Positions 20,943-29,894 of a DNA stretch of 38,825 bases are shown one piece after another. The position numbers were made by a program, and so were the translations under genes. Below the pieces are notes generated by a model that made no database searches, was not told where the DNA came from, and was given only the letters and a program-made list of their open reading frames with translations. Origin of the DNA: JBMTVN01 sp046047235 (GTDB lineage: Bacteria > Verrucomicrobiota > Verrucomicrobiia > Limisphaerales > JAHDYP01); the NCBI GenBank assembly GCA_046047235.1, contig JBJOII010000023.1, forward strand, positions 1 to 38,825. Direction: 5' to 3'. The stretch's first letter is position 1; every line of letters begins with the position of its first letter.

Positions 20943-21653
20943 GTGGACGGGAGAGTTGTCTTGATCACGGGAGCAGCCGGCGGCTTGGGTGGGGCGATGG
21001 TCAGAGCCTTTGCTGCTGGAGGATGGCAGGTTGTTGCCGGGATTCACGAGAGCGAGCCGGGGTGGGAGCGGGAGGGGGTTGTGCGTGTGCGACTGGATGT
21101 GCGGGGCGGGCAGTCCTGTCGACAGGGTATCGGGTGGGTGGTCGAGAGGTTTGGCCGGGTGGATTGCCTGGTGAACAACGCCGGACTGAACCGTGACGGG
21201 TTACTGAGCCGACTGGGAGAGGAAGATTGGGATGAGGTATTGGGAGTCAACCTTGGTGGTGCGATGCGTTGTGCCCGCGAGGTCATACCCTGCATGCTGA
21301 AGCAGCGGGATGGGCATATCATCAACGTTTCCAGCTTTGCGGCCAGGCGAGGGACGTTGGGGCAATCTGCTTACGTATCTGCGAAGGCCGGGCTATTGGG
21401 TTTGACCCAAGCGTTGGCCCGGGAGGTTGGGAGCCGGAATGTTCGGGTGAACGCGGTTTTGCCCGGGGTATTGCGAACCGGGATGACCGGGGGTTTACCT
21501 GAGGAGCGGCTGGATGCCATGGCGGGTGAGAATGTGCTGGGGCGATTGAACGACCTGGACGAGGTGGCTGGATTCGTGCGGTTTCTGGCGGGGATGCGTG
21601 ATGTATCCGGTCAGGTGTTCCAGCTCGACAGCCGGATAGCTCCTTGGACGTAA
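20943..21653 (+). CDS. Short-chain dehydrogenase/reductase (FabG-like) in the biotin cluster
   Basis: A 236-residue Rossmann-fold NAD(P)-dependent oxidoreductase. The cofactor loop TGAAGGLG follows the first strand, NNAG marks strand four, and the catalytic Ser, Tyr and Lys are in NVSSFAARRG and SAYVSAKAG. The closest general type is 3-oxoacyl-[ACP] reductase (FabG). I chose the GTG at 20943 because a strong Shine-Dalgarno sequence (GAGAGGAGG) lies about 9 bases upstream inside the amidohydrolase gene and the protein then begins directly with the first strand (DGRVVLITG); a TTG at 20904 is an alternative. Its stop overlaps the bioF start (TAATG). That position makes a role in building the pimeloyl thioester for biotin plausible, but this is inference. 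Confidence 0.88.
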   Translation: MDGRVVLITGAAGGLGGAMVRAFAAGGWQVVAGIHESEPGWEREGVVRVRLDVRGGQSCRQGIGWVVERFGRVDCLVNNAGLNRDGLLSRLGEEDWDEVLGVNLGGAMRCAREVIPCMLKQRDGHIINVSSFAARRGTLGQSAYVSAKAGLLGLTQALAREVGSRNVRVNAVLPGVLRTGMTGGLPEERLDAMAGENVLGRLNDLDEVAGFVRFLAGMRDVSGQVFQLDSRIAPWT

Positions 21654-22891
21654 TGGCGCACGTGAACATCAGCGACAGCGAGGGATGGCACGGTTTCCGT
21701 GGTGATTTGGCGGCGCGCATGGGGCGTGTGCACGGGGAGGGGCTGGGTCGGTTCTTGCGGGAGCTGGAGGTGATTGAGGGAGCGCGGGTGAAGTACCAAG
21801 GGAGGGAACTGGTTCATTTCGCTTCCAACGATTACCTGGGATTGGCTTTGGAGCCGCGGCTGCGGCAGGCGGGGATGGAGGGGGTACGGAGTTGGGGGGC
21901 GGGCTCTGGGGCTTCGCGTTTGATTTCCGGTTCACTTGGGGTGCATCACGAGCTGGAGCGTGCTTTGGCGAGTTTCAAGCGGACGGAGTCGGCACTGGTT
22001 TTCGGGTCGGGGTATACCGCGGCACTGGGCGTGTTGCCTGCCTTGCTTGAGCGTGGGGATTTGGTGGTGCTGGATCGGTTGGCCCACGCTTGCCTGGTCG
22101 ATGGGGCGCGGTTGAGTGGGGCGAAGCTGCGGGTTTTTCGGCACAACGATACCGGGAGTCTGGAGAGTGTGCTCCGGCAGCATCGGGATGCGGAGAAGTC
22201 TGCAGGGCGGGAGCCTTCCAGAGTTCTTGTGGTGACGGAGTCTTTGTTTTCGATGGACGGCGATGTGGCTCCTTTACGGGAGATTGTGGAGGTGAAGGAG
22301 CGGTATGGTGCCTGGTTGATGGTGGATGAGGCTCATGCCACGGGGGTGTTGGGATCCGACCGGCGAGGGTTAGTGGACGAGTATGGGATGGGCGACCGTG
22401 TGGAGGTACAGATGGGGACACTGGGGAAGGCCCTGGGGGCGGGTGGGGGGTATATCGCCGGGGCGCGGGTGTTGACTGAGTGGCTGGTGAATCGGGCGAG
22501 GAGTTTTATTTTTTCGACGGCACCGGTTCCGGCGCAGGCTGCTGCGGCGCTGGAGGCTGTGAAGCTGGTAGACTCGGAGGTGGGTGAGGCGAGGTGTTCA
22601 CTGCTCTGGGACCGGGTGCATCAGGTGCGGCGAGTGGTTTCCGCTGCGGGCTGGTTGGTGCCTGAAACCGCCAGTCCGATCCTTCCTTTAGTGATTGGAG
22701 GTGAAGAGGTGGCTGTTGATTGTTTTCAGCGATTGATTGAGCGGGGCTTTTTTGTGCCGGCGATACGGTATCCTTCGGTGCATCGGGGTCAGGCGCGTTT
22801 GCGTCTTACTGTCAGCGCGACGCACACGGCGGAGCAGGTGGAGCGGGTGGGTGATGCGCTGCGTCGGGTCAGGCTGGAGGTGGGGCTATGA
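21653..22891 (+). CDS. bioF: 8-amino-7-oxononanoate synthase
   Basis: PLP enzyme that condenses pimeloyl-ACP or pimeloyl-CoA with L-alanine, the first step of the biotin ring pathway. The 412-residue protein has the alpha-oxoamine synthase markers: FASNDYLGLA, GSGASRLISGS, the PLP-ring-contacting DEAHATGVLG, and the Schiff-base Lys259 in TLGKALGAGGGY. It has about 25 more N-terminal residues than compact BioF proteins. Glycine C-acetyltransferase (kbl) and 5-aminolevulinate synthase belong to the same family; the downstream bioA settles the assignment. The start ATG overlaps the SDR stop by one base and its stop overlaps bioA (ATGA), so the three genes are very likely translated together. Confidence 0.94.
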   Translation: MAHVNISDSEGWHGFRGDLAARMGRVHGEGLGRFLRELEVIEGARVKYQGRELVHFASNDYLGLALEPRLRQAGMEGVRSWGAGSGASRLISGSLGVHHELERALASFKRTESALVFGSGYTAALGVLPALLERGDLVVLDRLAHACLVDGARLSGAKLRVFRHNDTGSLESVLRQHRDAEKSAGREPSRVLVVTESLFSMDGDVAPLREIVEVKERYGAWLMVDEAHATGVLGSDRRGLVDEYGMGDRVEVQMGTLGKALGAGGGYIAGARVLTEWLVNRARSFIFSTAPVPAQAAAALEAVKLVDSEVGEARCSLLWDRVHQVRRVVSAAGWLVPETASPILPLVIGGEEVAVDCFQRLIERGFFVPAIRYPSVHRGQARLRLTVSATHTAEQVERVGDALRRVRLEVGL

Positions 22892-24309
22892 GAGCCAAAT
22901 CGAATTCGGGCGACTTGGATCGGCGGTATGTGTGGCATCCCTTTACCCAGATGCGCGACTGGGCGAGGCATTCGCCGAGAGTGATTGTCGGGGGGGATGG
23001 TGCTGTATTGAAGGACGATAGCGGTAAAGAGTATCTGGATGCCAACTCGTCCATTTGGACGAACCTGCACGGGCACAGGCATCGGAGGCTGGATGACGCC
23101 TTGAGGCGGCAGGCTGCATGTGTGGCCCATGTGTCGTCACTTGGGTTGGCGAATGAGCCTGCAGCATTATTGGCGGAGAAGTTGGTGTTACAGTCGAGAG
23201 GGGGGCGGCAGCGCAGGATGAAGGGGGATTTGGCGAGGGTGTTTTACAGCGATGACGGGTCTACGGCGGTTGAGGCGGCACTGAAGATGGTGCATGTGCA
23301 TGTGCGCCGCGAGCGGGGGGTAAGGCGGCCGCGTTTTATTTCCATGGATGGCGGGTATCATGGGGACACCGTGGGTGCGGTGAGTTTGGGGCACATTGAA
23401 CTGTTTCACGGGGCTTACGGTGGGCTGTTGTTTGGGGCAGACAAAGTGATGACGCCGTATTGTTACCGGTGTCCCTTCAATCGAGCGAAGCCCGAGCGTG
23501 GGGATGCCCGGGAGTATCGCCGGTGTGGGTGGGAGTGTGTGGGTAAAGTGGAGCAGAAGCTGGAGGCGAGGAGCCGGACGGGTGACGGGTATGCGGCGTT
23601 TGTATTTGAGCCTTTGCTGCAGGGGGCTGCGGGGATGATTCCACAGCCTGAGGGATGGCTTCGGCGCGTGGCGAAATTGATGCGGCAGGCGGGGACGTTA
23701 TTCATTGCTGATGAAGTGATGACGGGGTTTGGACGAGTTGGGGGGGCGAAGCATTGGTTGGGGAGTCAGGTGGAGGGGGTGAAGCCGGACGTGGTGTGTC
23801 TGGCGAAGGGGTTGACGGGGGGATATTTACCGATGGCGGCCACCTTGGTGACGGAGCCGATTTACGCTTCGTTTTTGGGGAGGTATGAGGAGTTTAGGAC
23901 TTTTTTTCATGGTCACAGTTACAGTGGGAATCCGTTGGGTGCGGCGGTGGCGCTGGCGAGTCTGGAGGTTTTGAATTCGCGGGCTTGCGTGACAGCCAGG
24001 GCGCGTTTGGAAAAGCAGATGCGGCTGTTGTCGGAGCCGCTTTGGGAGAGTCGATATGTTGGGGATGTGCGGCAGGTGGGTTTGGTATTGGCGGTTGAGC
24101 TGGTGCAGGATTGGCGGACACGGCGGGCATTTGCCTTGGGGGATCGGGTGGGTATGCGGGTTTGCGAGGCTATGGCGGAGCGGGGTGTATTGACTCGTCC
24201 GATCGGGAACGTGGTGGTGGTGATGCCGCCCTACTGCACGACGTCGGCACAGTTGGAGAAGATGGTGGCAGAGTTGAGACGGGCGATTCGGCGTGTGTTG
24301 GGTGAATGA
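22888..24309 (+). CDS. bioA: Adenosylmethionine-8-amino-7-oxononanoate aminotransferase
   Basis: Class III PLP aminotransferase that converts 8-amino-7-oxononanoate to 7,8-diaminononanoate using SAM as amino donor. The protein is 473 residues. The BioA-specific start WHPFTQM and NSSIWTNLHGH are present, as are YHGDTVGAVS, the PLP-binding ADEVMTGFGR, and the Schiff-base Lys307 in CLAKGLTGGYLP. It has the Cys-containing insertion CYRCPF found in the longer Bacillus/Aquifex-type BioA proteins. The ATG overlaps the bioF stop. Next in the pathway would be bioD and bioB, which are absent from this window and must lie elsewhere. Confidence 0.96.
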   Translation: MRAKSNSGDLDRRYVWHPFTQMRDWARHSPRVIVGGDGAVLKDDSGKEYLDANSSIWTNLHGHRHRRLDDALRRQAACVAHVSSLGLANEPAALLAEKLVLQSRGGRQRRMKGDLARVFYSDDGSTAVEAALKMVHVHVRRERGVRRPRFISMDGGYHGDTVGAVSLGHIELFHGAYGGLLFGADKVMTPYCYRCPFNRAKPERGDAREYRRCGWECVGKVEQKLEARSRTGDGYAAFVFEPLLQGAAGMIPQPEGWLRRVAKLMRQAGTLFIADEVMTGFGRVGGAKHWLGSQVEGVKPDVVCLAKGLTGGYLPMAATLVTEPIYASFLGRYEEFRTFFHGHSYSGNPLGAAVALASLEVLNSRACVTARARLEKQMRLLSEPLWESRYVGDVRQVGLVLAVELVQDWRTRRAFALGDRVGMRVCEAMAERGVLTRPIGNVVVVMPPYCTTSAQLEKMVAELRRAIRRVLGE

Positions 24310-24422
24310 TGGGTGTGTAGGTGTGAGGGGTGGCCCATGGCGGCCGGCAGGGTGCCAAGGCAGGATTTCAGACCGGGAGTTTGGAGTCGCGAGCGTGTTC
24401 GGGTTGTGCCACCGTTCCGGGC

Positions 24423-25709
24423 ATGTCGACCCGCAATGTTCTGGTTTGGTTTCAGGCGTGGATAGTCACAGTTTTATTGGTGAGTGTGACGGGGCTTCGG
24501 GCCGGGGTTGAGGCCGTGCCTTTTTCGGGGTTGGGGCGTTCCCTGCGGGAGTTTGGGGTGGCTTCGACCAACAGCGCGGAGTTGAACCGCGATTGCCTGC
24601 AGGCGGCGATTGACTGGGCGGCGTCAAAGGGGGCGGCGATTTGGGTTGAGCCGACCGAGGATCCCTATCCCATGGCTGGAGGGTTGCTACTGAGGATGAA
24701 CGCCTCTTTGGTTGGGGTGCATGGTCCGGTGGGGCGGGGCACGCGGCATCAGGAGAAAGTTCAGCCTGTGGGCAGCGTATTTCGGATTGAGGATGCGGAA
24801 CGGGTTTTCCTGACCGTGGAATCTGCCACGCAGGTTCGGGGGATTCAGTTTTGGTATCCTGAGCAGACGTTAAGCGACCCCGAGAAGATCATTGCCTACC
24901 CGGCCACGATTCAGGTTTCACGCGAGCGGTCGGCGCAGGGTGTGACCTTGTCGTGTTTGACGTTTTATGGGGAGTATCGGGCTATGGATTTCAGGTCGGA
25001 CCGGAGGTTTCCCTGCGAGCAGATTTTGGTGGAGCATTGTTATGGATATCCATTGAGCGGGGAGTTTTTCAGTGTGGACTACTGTTACGACATACCCCGG
25101 GTATTGCATTGTCATGTGAATCCGGCGAACCGGAGGTTTATTGACGGGGGGTACAGTAGGCAGGTGATTGACGCGGTGGTGGCAGCGGGGACGTATACCT
25201 ACAACGTGGACCATACTGACAACGCGGTGCTGATGGATTTGTTTACGTTTGGCGCGTATGGGGGTGTGAGGTTGGGGCCGGCGACCTACGGGCAGCTGAC
25301 TAGTTTCAACCTTGATTGTGTGACTGTTGGAATTTGGAAGCAGGGCGATGGTGTCTTTAACCGGAACTGGCAGATCGCGCAGGGGTCTATCATTGCGAAC
25401 ACGGGTGCCAAGGTGGAGGACATTCATCCCATCATTGTCGAGGGGCAGGGGCATACTGCGTTGAGTCAGGTTGAGGCGTTTTCAGGTCCCAACGCGGCAT
25501 TATCCACGCTGAATCGTTCGCAGGACTTCCTGCTGGTACGAGGGGAGAGGCCGCTGACCGTGTCGCTGTTCGGGTGCAGGATGAGGAATTACATCGGGGA
25601 ATCTCCTTTGACGCTGCAGAATCCCCGGGCGGTTGTTCGTGCCTTGGGCTGCATTGACGGACAGGAGCAGTTGTTTGAGGGGCACTGGAAGGGTGCGGAG
25701 ATGCAGTAA
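24423..25709 (+). CDS. Secreted protein, probable pectate-lyase-like beta-helix fold
   Basis: A 428-residue exported protein. The start at 24423 gives a signal peptide (VLVWFQAWIVTVLLVSVTGLRA) and is preferred over the in-frame ATG at 24330. The early part resembles pectate-lyase/glycosyl-hydrolase-28 type beta-helix proteins: DCLQAAIDWAASKGAAIWVE, then YPMAGGLLLRMNASLVGVHG, then a series of short strands. I see no unambiguous catalytic triad. It may bind or cleave a polysaccharide, or be a surface structural protein. The gene follows bioA by 113 bp and precedes the RND exporter by 6 bp, so it is probably co-transcribed with the exporter. The function is unresolved. Confidence 0.72.
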   Translation: MSTRNVLVWFQAWIVTVLLVSVTGLRAGVEAVPFSGLGRSLREFGVASTNSAELNRDCLQAAIDWAASKGAAIWVEPTEDPYPMAGGLLLRMNASLVGVHGPVGRGTRHQEKVQPVGSVFRIEDAERVFLTVESATQVRGIQFWYPEQTLSDPEKIIAYPATIQVSRERSAQGVTLSCLTFYGEYRAMDFRSDRRFPCEQILVEHCYGYPLSGEFFSVDYCYDIPRVLHCHVNPANRRFIDGGYSRQVIDAVVAAGTYTYNVDHTDNAVLMDLFTFGAYGGVRLGPATYGQLTSFNLDCVTVGIWKQGDGVFNRNWQIAQGSIIANTGAKVEDIHPIIVEGQGHTALSQVEAFSGPNAALSTLNRSQDFLLVRGERPLTVSLFGCRMRNYIGESPLTLQNPRAVVRALGCIDGQEQLFEGHWKGAEMQ

Positions 25710-25715
25710 GGTCAA

Positions 25716-27971
25716 ATGGGGTGGCATTGGAATCCATTCTGGCGTTGGCCGCGTGCTGCGCTCCTGGTGTTTGCCGGGGGGCTGCTGGGGGCGTTGCTTT
25801 TGACTGGCATGCCCTCCGTTTCCGTTGATGCCCGTTCGCTACTCGAAGGTGATTTGCATGGGAGGGAGACCTACGAGCGGGTGGAGTCGCTTGTGCCGAA
25901 TGAGATAGTAGCCGCGATCAGCCTGGATTGCGGGGATGTATTTAGTCCGCGGGGTGTAGATTTGATTTGGCGGGTGAGTCAGGCGCTTGAGTCTGAGCCC
26001 GATTGTCTTGGGGTGAAGAGTTTGACTCACGCCGTGAGGCCGGTGCGGCGAGGTTTTCTCTTCGAGATGGAGCCGATGGTTTCGCGTTATCCGGATGAGA
26101 CAGAGCTTGGACAGTTCCGCGAGTTTGGAATGGGGCATCCGCTGGTTCGGAATGTGATGGTGTCCGGAGATGGTCGGCATGCTCTGGTGTTGGCGTCGTA
26201 TCCCATGCCTGAGAACGGCCAGCCTTGGGCGCAGACGGGGCTGTGCGAGGGGTTGCGGCGTGCGCTGGGCCCTTTTCGGGAGGAGGGTGTGGCTATGGAG
26301 GTGCTGGCACTGCCGTGTGTTGGGGAGGAGATGTTGGGGCTGGGCCTGCGCGAGGGGGCTCTCTTTGCGGCGTTCGTGTTGGGTTTGTCGGTTGGGCTAT
26401 TGTGGCTTTACTTCAGGAGCGTGGTGATCGTCGTTTTGATTGGAGTGGGTGGAGTTGTGCCGTTGGTGCTGATGCTCATTGCCGGGTTGGCGGCCGGGTG
26501 GAAGATGGATCCCTATGTGTTGTTGCTGTTCCCGTTGTTGGGGGCCGTTCATTTGGAATTGCAGACGCACTGTTATGACGCCTGGCAGCGCAACGGGTTG
26601 GGTGAGGCAGATGCGAGGGTGGTTTTGGGCAAGGGGCTTGCCGAGGTTTTTCGTCCGGCGTTGTTCGCACTGCTGACCACGGGTATTGGGCTATTGAGCC
26701 TGGCATTTAGCCCGGTGGGATCGGTGCGAGCGTTCGGGCTTTGGGGGGGGTGTGGTGTGCTGATGTTGTTTCTGAGCACGTTTGGGCCGGTGATTGCGGT
26801 GCTCCTGGTTTTGCCGGCCTCGGTTCTGGGTGTGGGGTCACGGCGAAGGGGCTTTGTGTCCTCGCGGCTGGCAGGTTGGCTGGGGCGAGCGATTGAGGGA
26901 AAAGGACGTTTTGCGGCGTTGTCGACTGTGGTTGTGGTAGTGGGAGGGGTGGGGTTATCTCGTTTGGACACGGATGTGCGCATGTTGGAGTTTCTTGGGC
27001 CCGATACCGCTACACGGCATGCTGTAGAGTTTTTTGACCGTGCTTACGGGGGTGTGAACATTCTCACCGTTGAGGCGGATTCAGGTAGGGCGGGCGGCGC
27101 CAACAGTCTGGAGTTCCTGAGATATCTTGAATTGGTTTCAACGTATGCCCGTGAGCAGTCTGAAGTGACGGCTGTGTACTCCTATGACCAGGTTCTGGCC
27201 ATGGCCAATGAGATTTGGGAGGGCGGCTCCCCGGGGAGTTTTCGTTTGCCGCAGGACTCTCGTCGGGTTGCCATGTTCGTTGCCGCCATGGCAGGCTTTC
27301 GGTTGCCCCTCTTGGATACCTTGATAGATCGCGAGTTTCGGAGGGCCTTCTGGATCATCAGGACACGCGACATGCCTTCGGAGCGTTATCTGGCGGTTGT
27401 GGACGGCATTCTGAAGCAGGCGGAGGGCATGAAGCCTGAGGGGGCGACCTTATCTGCGGAAACGGGGCTGCACGCGATTATTGAGTCGGACCGCAGGATT
27501 CTGAGTAGTCAGCTTTGGAGCGGGTTTGGCAGCGTGCTGGCGATTGGTTTGTCGCTGCTGGTGTTATGGAGATCGCCGTTGCTGGTGGGTATGGCATTGT
27601 TGGCAACGGTTCTTCCCGTAGGCCTGGCCATGGCCGCGCTGGGCTATGGCGGTGTGCCGCTGAACAGCATTACCGTTATGGTTGGTGCGGTCTGTCTGGG
27701 GATAGCCGTGGATCAATCGGTACACTTCCTGACACATTGGAGGCAAGGTATGCGTGGCGGGTTATCTGCGAGTGAGGCCTTGCAGCAATCCCTTGAGAAG
27801 AAGAGTGGTCCGGTGACTCTCAGCACACTGGTGCTGGCGGGGGTTTTCAGTTCGATGCTGGTGTTCTCGTTTCCTCCGGTCGCTGCCTTCGGGGCGGTTG
27901 CAGCGCTGGCTTTTGTGCTGACTTGGATCTGCGTGCTGGTGCTGCTTCCGGCGTGGATGCGACGGGGCTGA
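25716..27971 (+). CDS. RND/MMPL-family exporter
   Basis: Inner-membrane transporter of 751 residues with the two-fold RND layout: TM1 (about 13-31), a long periplasmic loop to about 220, a TM2-6 bundle (LFAAFVLGLSVGLLWLYF onward), a second TM and loop around 400-590, and a final TM bundle ending at VLTWICVLVLLPAW. The fourth-helix proton-relay region of the second half reads GIAVDQSVHFLTHW, matching the Asp-containing motif of MMPL/HpnN-type proteins. The first half lacks an obvious matching Asp (LLFPLLGAVHLELQTH), as in some lipid-exporting relatives. It is shorter than HAE1 drug pumps. Substrate candidates are lipids or hopanoid-like compounds. It starts 6 bp after the beta-helix gene and converges with the oxidoreductase gene. 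Confidence 0.85.
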   Translation: MGWHWNPFWRWPRAALLVFAGGLLGALLLTGMPSVSVDARSLLEGDLHGRETYERVESLVPNEIVAAISLDCGDVFSPRGVDLIWRVSQALESEPDCLGVKSLTHAVRPVRRGFLFEMEPMVSRYPDETELGQFREFGMGHPLVRNVMVSGDGRHALVLASYPMPENGQPWAQTGLCEGLRRALGPFREEGVAMEVLALPCVGEEMLGLGLREGALFAAFVLGLSVGLLWLYFRSVVIVVLIGVGGVVPLVLMLIAGLAAGWKMDPYVLLLFPLLGAVHLELQTHCYDAWQRNGLGEADARVVLGKGLAEVFRPALFALLTTGIGLLSLAFSPVGSVRAFGLWGGCGVLMLFLSTFGPVIAVLLVLPASVLGVGSRRRGFVSSRLAGWLGRAIEGKGRFAALSTVVVVVGGVGLSRLDTDVRMLEFLGPDTATRHAVEFFDRAYGGVNILTVEADSGRAGGANSLEFLRYLELVSTYAREQSEVTAVYSYDQVLAMANEIWEGGSPGSFRLPQDSRRVAMFVAAMAGFRLPLLDTLIDREFRRAFWIIRTRDMPSERYLAVVDGILKQAEGMKPEGATLSAETGLHAIIESDRRILSSQLWSGFGSVLAIGLSLLVLWRSPLLVGMALLATVLPVGLAMAALGYGGVPLNSITVMVGAVCLGIAVDQSVHFLTHWRQGMRGGLSASEALQQSLEKKSGPVTLSTLVLAGVFSSMLVFSFPPVAAFGAVAALAFVLTWICVLVLLPAWMRRG

Positions 27972-28041
27972 GCTCAACAGGCGCGACGGTCGAGCCCGGC
28001 GGGTGGGCAGGGGAGGGACTACGGATGTTTAAAGCAGCGGG

Positions 28042-29193
28042 TTATCGGTGGAAGGACTTGGTGAAGTCCTCGCCTTTGACCTCGACGACCTTCTTCTCGA
28101 ACTTGGATTCGGCGATTAGTTCCTGGAGTTTTGTTTCGAAGGCGGCGCCGTCCATGGGCATTTCGACTGTGCGATCGATGAGGCCGGAGTAGAGCATGAC
28201 GTTGGCGAGTTCAACCGAGTGCATGCCTTCGTGGCCGGGGGCGATTAGGGGTGACCCGTCGAGGATCGCGTCCACGAAATTCTGCATGATCGTGGCGTGG
28301 GGGGCGGTGGCATCGGTGAAGGGGAGGTTGGCGATCCAGACCTCCGGTTTGGCGAAGCCGACCTTGGAGGTTTTGCTGAACTCGATCATGTCGGCTTCGT
28401 TGCGGGTGAAGGTGAGCTGGTTATTTTCCAGGACGACCTTGCCTTTGGTGCCGGCGATTTCGAAGCGGTTGGTTCCGGGTGCTTCGCCGCTGGAGGTGAC
28501 GAATACTCCGGTGGCTCCGTTGGGGTATTCGAGATAGGCGGTGACGTTGTCCTCGACCTCGATATTGTGGTAACGGCCGAGTTGGCAGAAGCTGCGGACC
28601 TTGGAGGGCATGCCGAGGAGCCAGCCTATCACATCCAGGTTGTGCAGGCATTGATTGAGCAGGACGCCGCCGCCTTCACCTTTCCATGTGGCACGCCAGC
28701 CGCCGCTCGCGAAGTAGGCTTCGGTGCGGTACCAATCGGTGATGATCCAATTCATGCGAACGATTTCGCCGAGTTCGCCTGAATCAATCAGCTTCTTGAT
28801 ACGGGCGTAGCGCGGTTCGGTGCGCAGTTGAAACATGCCGCCAAACACTTGCTTGGGGTGCTTTTCAGCAACGGCGATCAGGCGTTCGGCATCGGCCTTA
28901 TGGGCAGAAATGGGTTTTTCCACCATGACATGGAGGCCAGCTTCCAGCGCTTCAATACCGAGGGAAGTGTGTTGGTAATGTGGGGTCGCGATGATGGCGG
29001 CATCGATTTCGCCGGAAGCGAACATATCCGACGGGTTGTTGAAGGCCTTGAGGGGGGCGTAGTTGTCCAATGCGGCGAAGGCGTCACAGACGGCGGTTAG
29101 AGTGGCGCGTTGGACGCGGTTCTGGGTCAGGTAGCTGTGGTGCCAGCGACCGATGTTGCCCATGCCGATGATACCGAGGCGAACGTTCTTCAT
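28042..29193 (-). CDS. Gfo/Idh/MocA-family oxidoreductase
   Basis: NAD(P)-dependent sugar or inositol dehydrogenase-like enzyme, 383 residues, cytoplasmic, no signal peptide. The Rossmann motif is GIIGMGNIGRWH, and the family's catalytic-lysine motif is EKPISAHKADAERLI. The C-terminal alpha/beta domain has GGGVLLNQCLHNLDVIGWLLG, whose His is in the usual active-site position. The family acts on many hexoses, uronic acids and cyclitols, and this genome type carries many copies, so the substrate cannot be named. It is the only annotated gene near the 138-residue unknown protein on the same strand, 57 bp downstream of it. Confidence 0.93.
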   Translation of the reverse strand: MKNVRLGIIGMGNIGRWHHSYLTQNRVQRATLTAVCDAFAALDNYAPLKAFNNPSDMFASGEIDAAIIATPHYQHTSLGIEALEAGLHVMVEKPISAHKADAERLIAVAEKHPKQVFGGMFQLRTEPRYARIKKLIDSGELGEIVRMNWIITDWYRTEAYFASGGWRATWKGEGGGVLLNQCLHNLDVIGWLLGMPSKVRSFCQLGRYHNIEVEDNVTAYLEYPNGATGVFVTSSGEAPGTNRFEIAGTKGKVVLENNQLTFTRNEADMIEFSKTSKVGFAKPEVWIANLPFTDATAPHATIMQNFVDAILDGSPLIAPGHEGMHSVELANVMLYSGLIDRTVEMPMDGAAFETKLQELIAESKFEKKVVEVKGEDFTKSFHR

Positions 29194-29250
29194 GAGATAC
29201 TGCGAATTGGGGTGGTTACGATGGGTTGTTGGGGGTTGATTCCTGCGGGG

Positions 29251-29667
29251 CTAGGTTTCTGTCGTTGTGTTGGCGTCGGCAGATGCGGTTTCGAGGGAAC
29301 TGGTGATGAGGTTTGATGGCATTTCGATGCCATGGGCCATGCTGAGGTTGCGGAGGGCCCGGAGAACGGCCTGGTTCCATTCGACGAGGGCGGCTTGAGG
29401 TTGTTCGGTTACGACGGTGGCGATGATTGCACTGGGCATGGGGAGGTCGGGAGGGATGACGGCGACGTTGACTGGCGACTTGAGTTTGGCCTCGAGGATG
29501 GCGAGTTCTTCGGAGAGCGCCTGCGGGAGATCTGCTCTCCAGAGGCCCTTGGGTTGGTTGTCGAACGTTAGGACGAAGCGCAGAGTCCGGTTCTGCACGG
29601 AGACGCGCATCGCCAGGGGTGGGCCGTCGGCATCGGGTGGTCTTAGAGTGTGTTCGAGTTGGGTCAT
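29251..29667 (-). CDS. Small protein of unknown function
   Basis: Predicted 138-residue soluble protein that I do not recognise. It reads as a compact alpha/beta domain: strands around LRFVLTFDN and VNVAVIPPDL, an amphipathic helix LPQALSEELAILEAKLK, a strand AIIATVVTE, then a helix VEWNQAVLRALRNLSMAHGI and a Thr-rich tail. There is no signal peptide or membrane segment. The frame is open far upstream, but the ATG at 29667 begins the part with ordinary protein composition. A second overlapping open frame on the same strand is Arg/Pro-rich and judged spurious. It lies upstream of the Gfo/Idh/MocA gene and divergent from the esterase. Moderate confidence that it is real. Confidence 0.55.
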   Translation of the reverse strand: MTQLEHTLRPPDADGPPLAMRVSVQNRTLRFVLTFDNQPKGLWRADLPQALSEELAILEAKLKSPVNVAVIPPDLPMPSAIIATVVTEQPQAALVEWNQAVLRALRNLSMAHGIEMPSNLITSSLETASADANTTTET

Positions 29668-29894
29668 GGATCTTGGCCGCAGAAAGGCAAGTGACGATCC
29701 TGACGGCAGTGCGCACCATATCCGTCTGATGCTGCCTCTGCAACGGTGTTCCCGTGATGCTGAGGCGATCGGGTGTGCGGGCAGGCAGGAGGAGGGTTCA
29801 TCTCCATGCTTGTGCGTGCTCCATGCGAGGTGTCTAATTTCGTTTGCACCCGCAAACCAAAGCGACCTTCGCCGGTCGTGCCATGACATATTCC

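Noticed and set aside
29216..29743. Alternative 175-codon frame over the small unknown protein
   Set aside because: Arg/Pro/Gln-rich composition; the 138-residue frame has more natural secondary-structure patterning.
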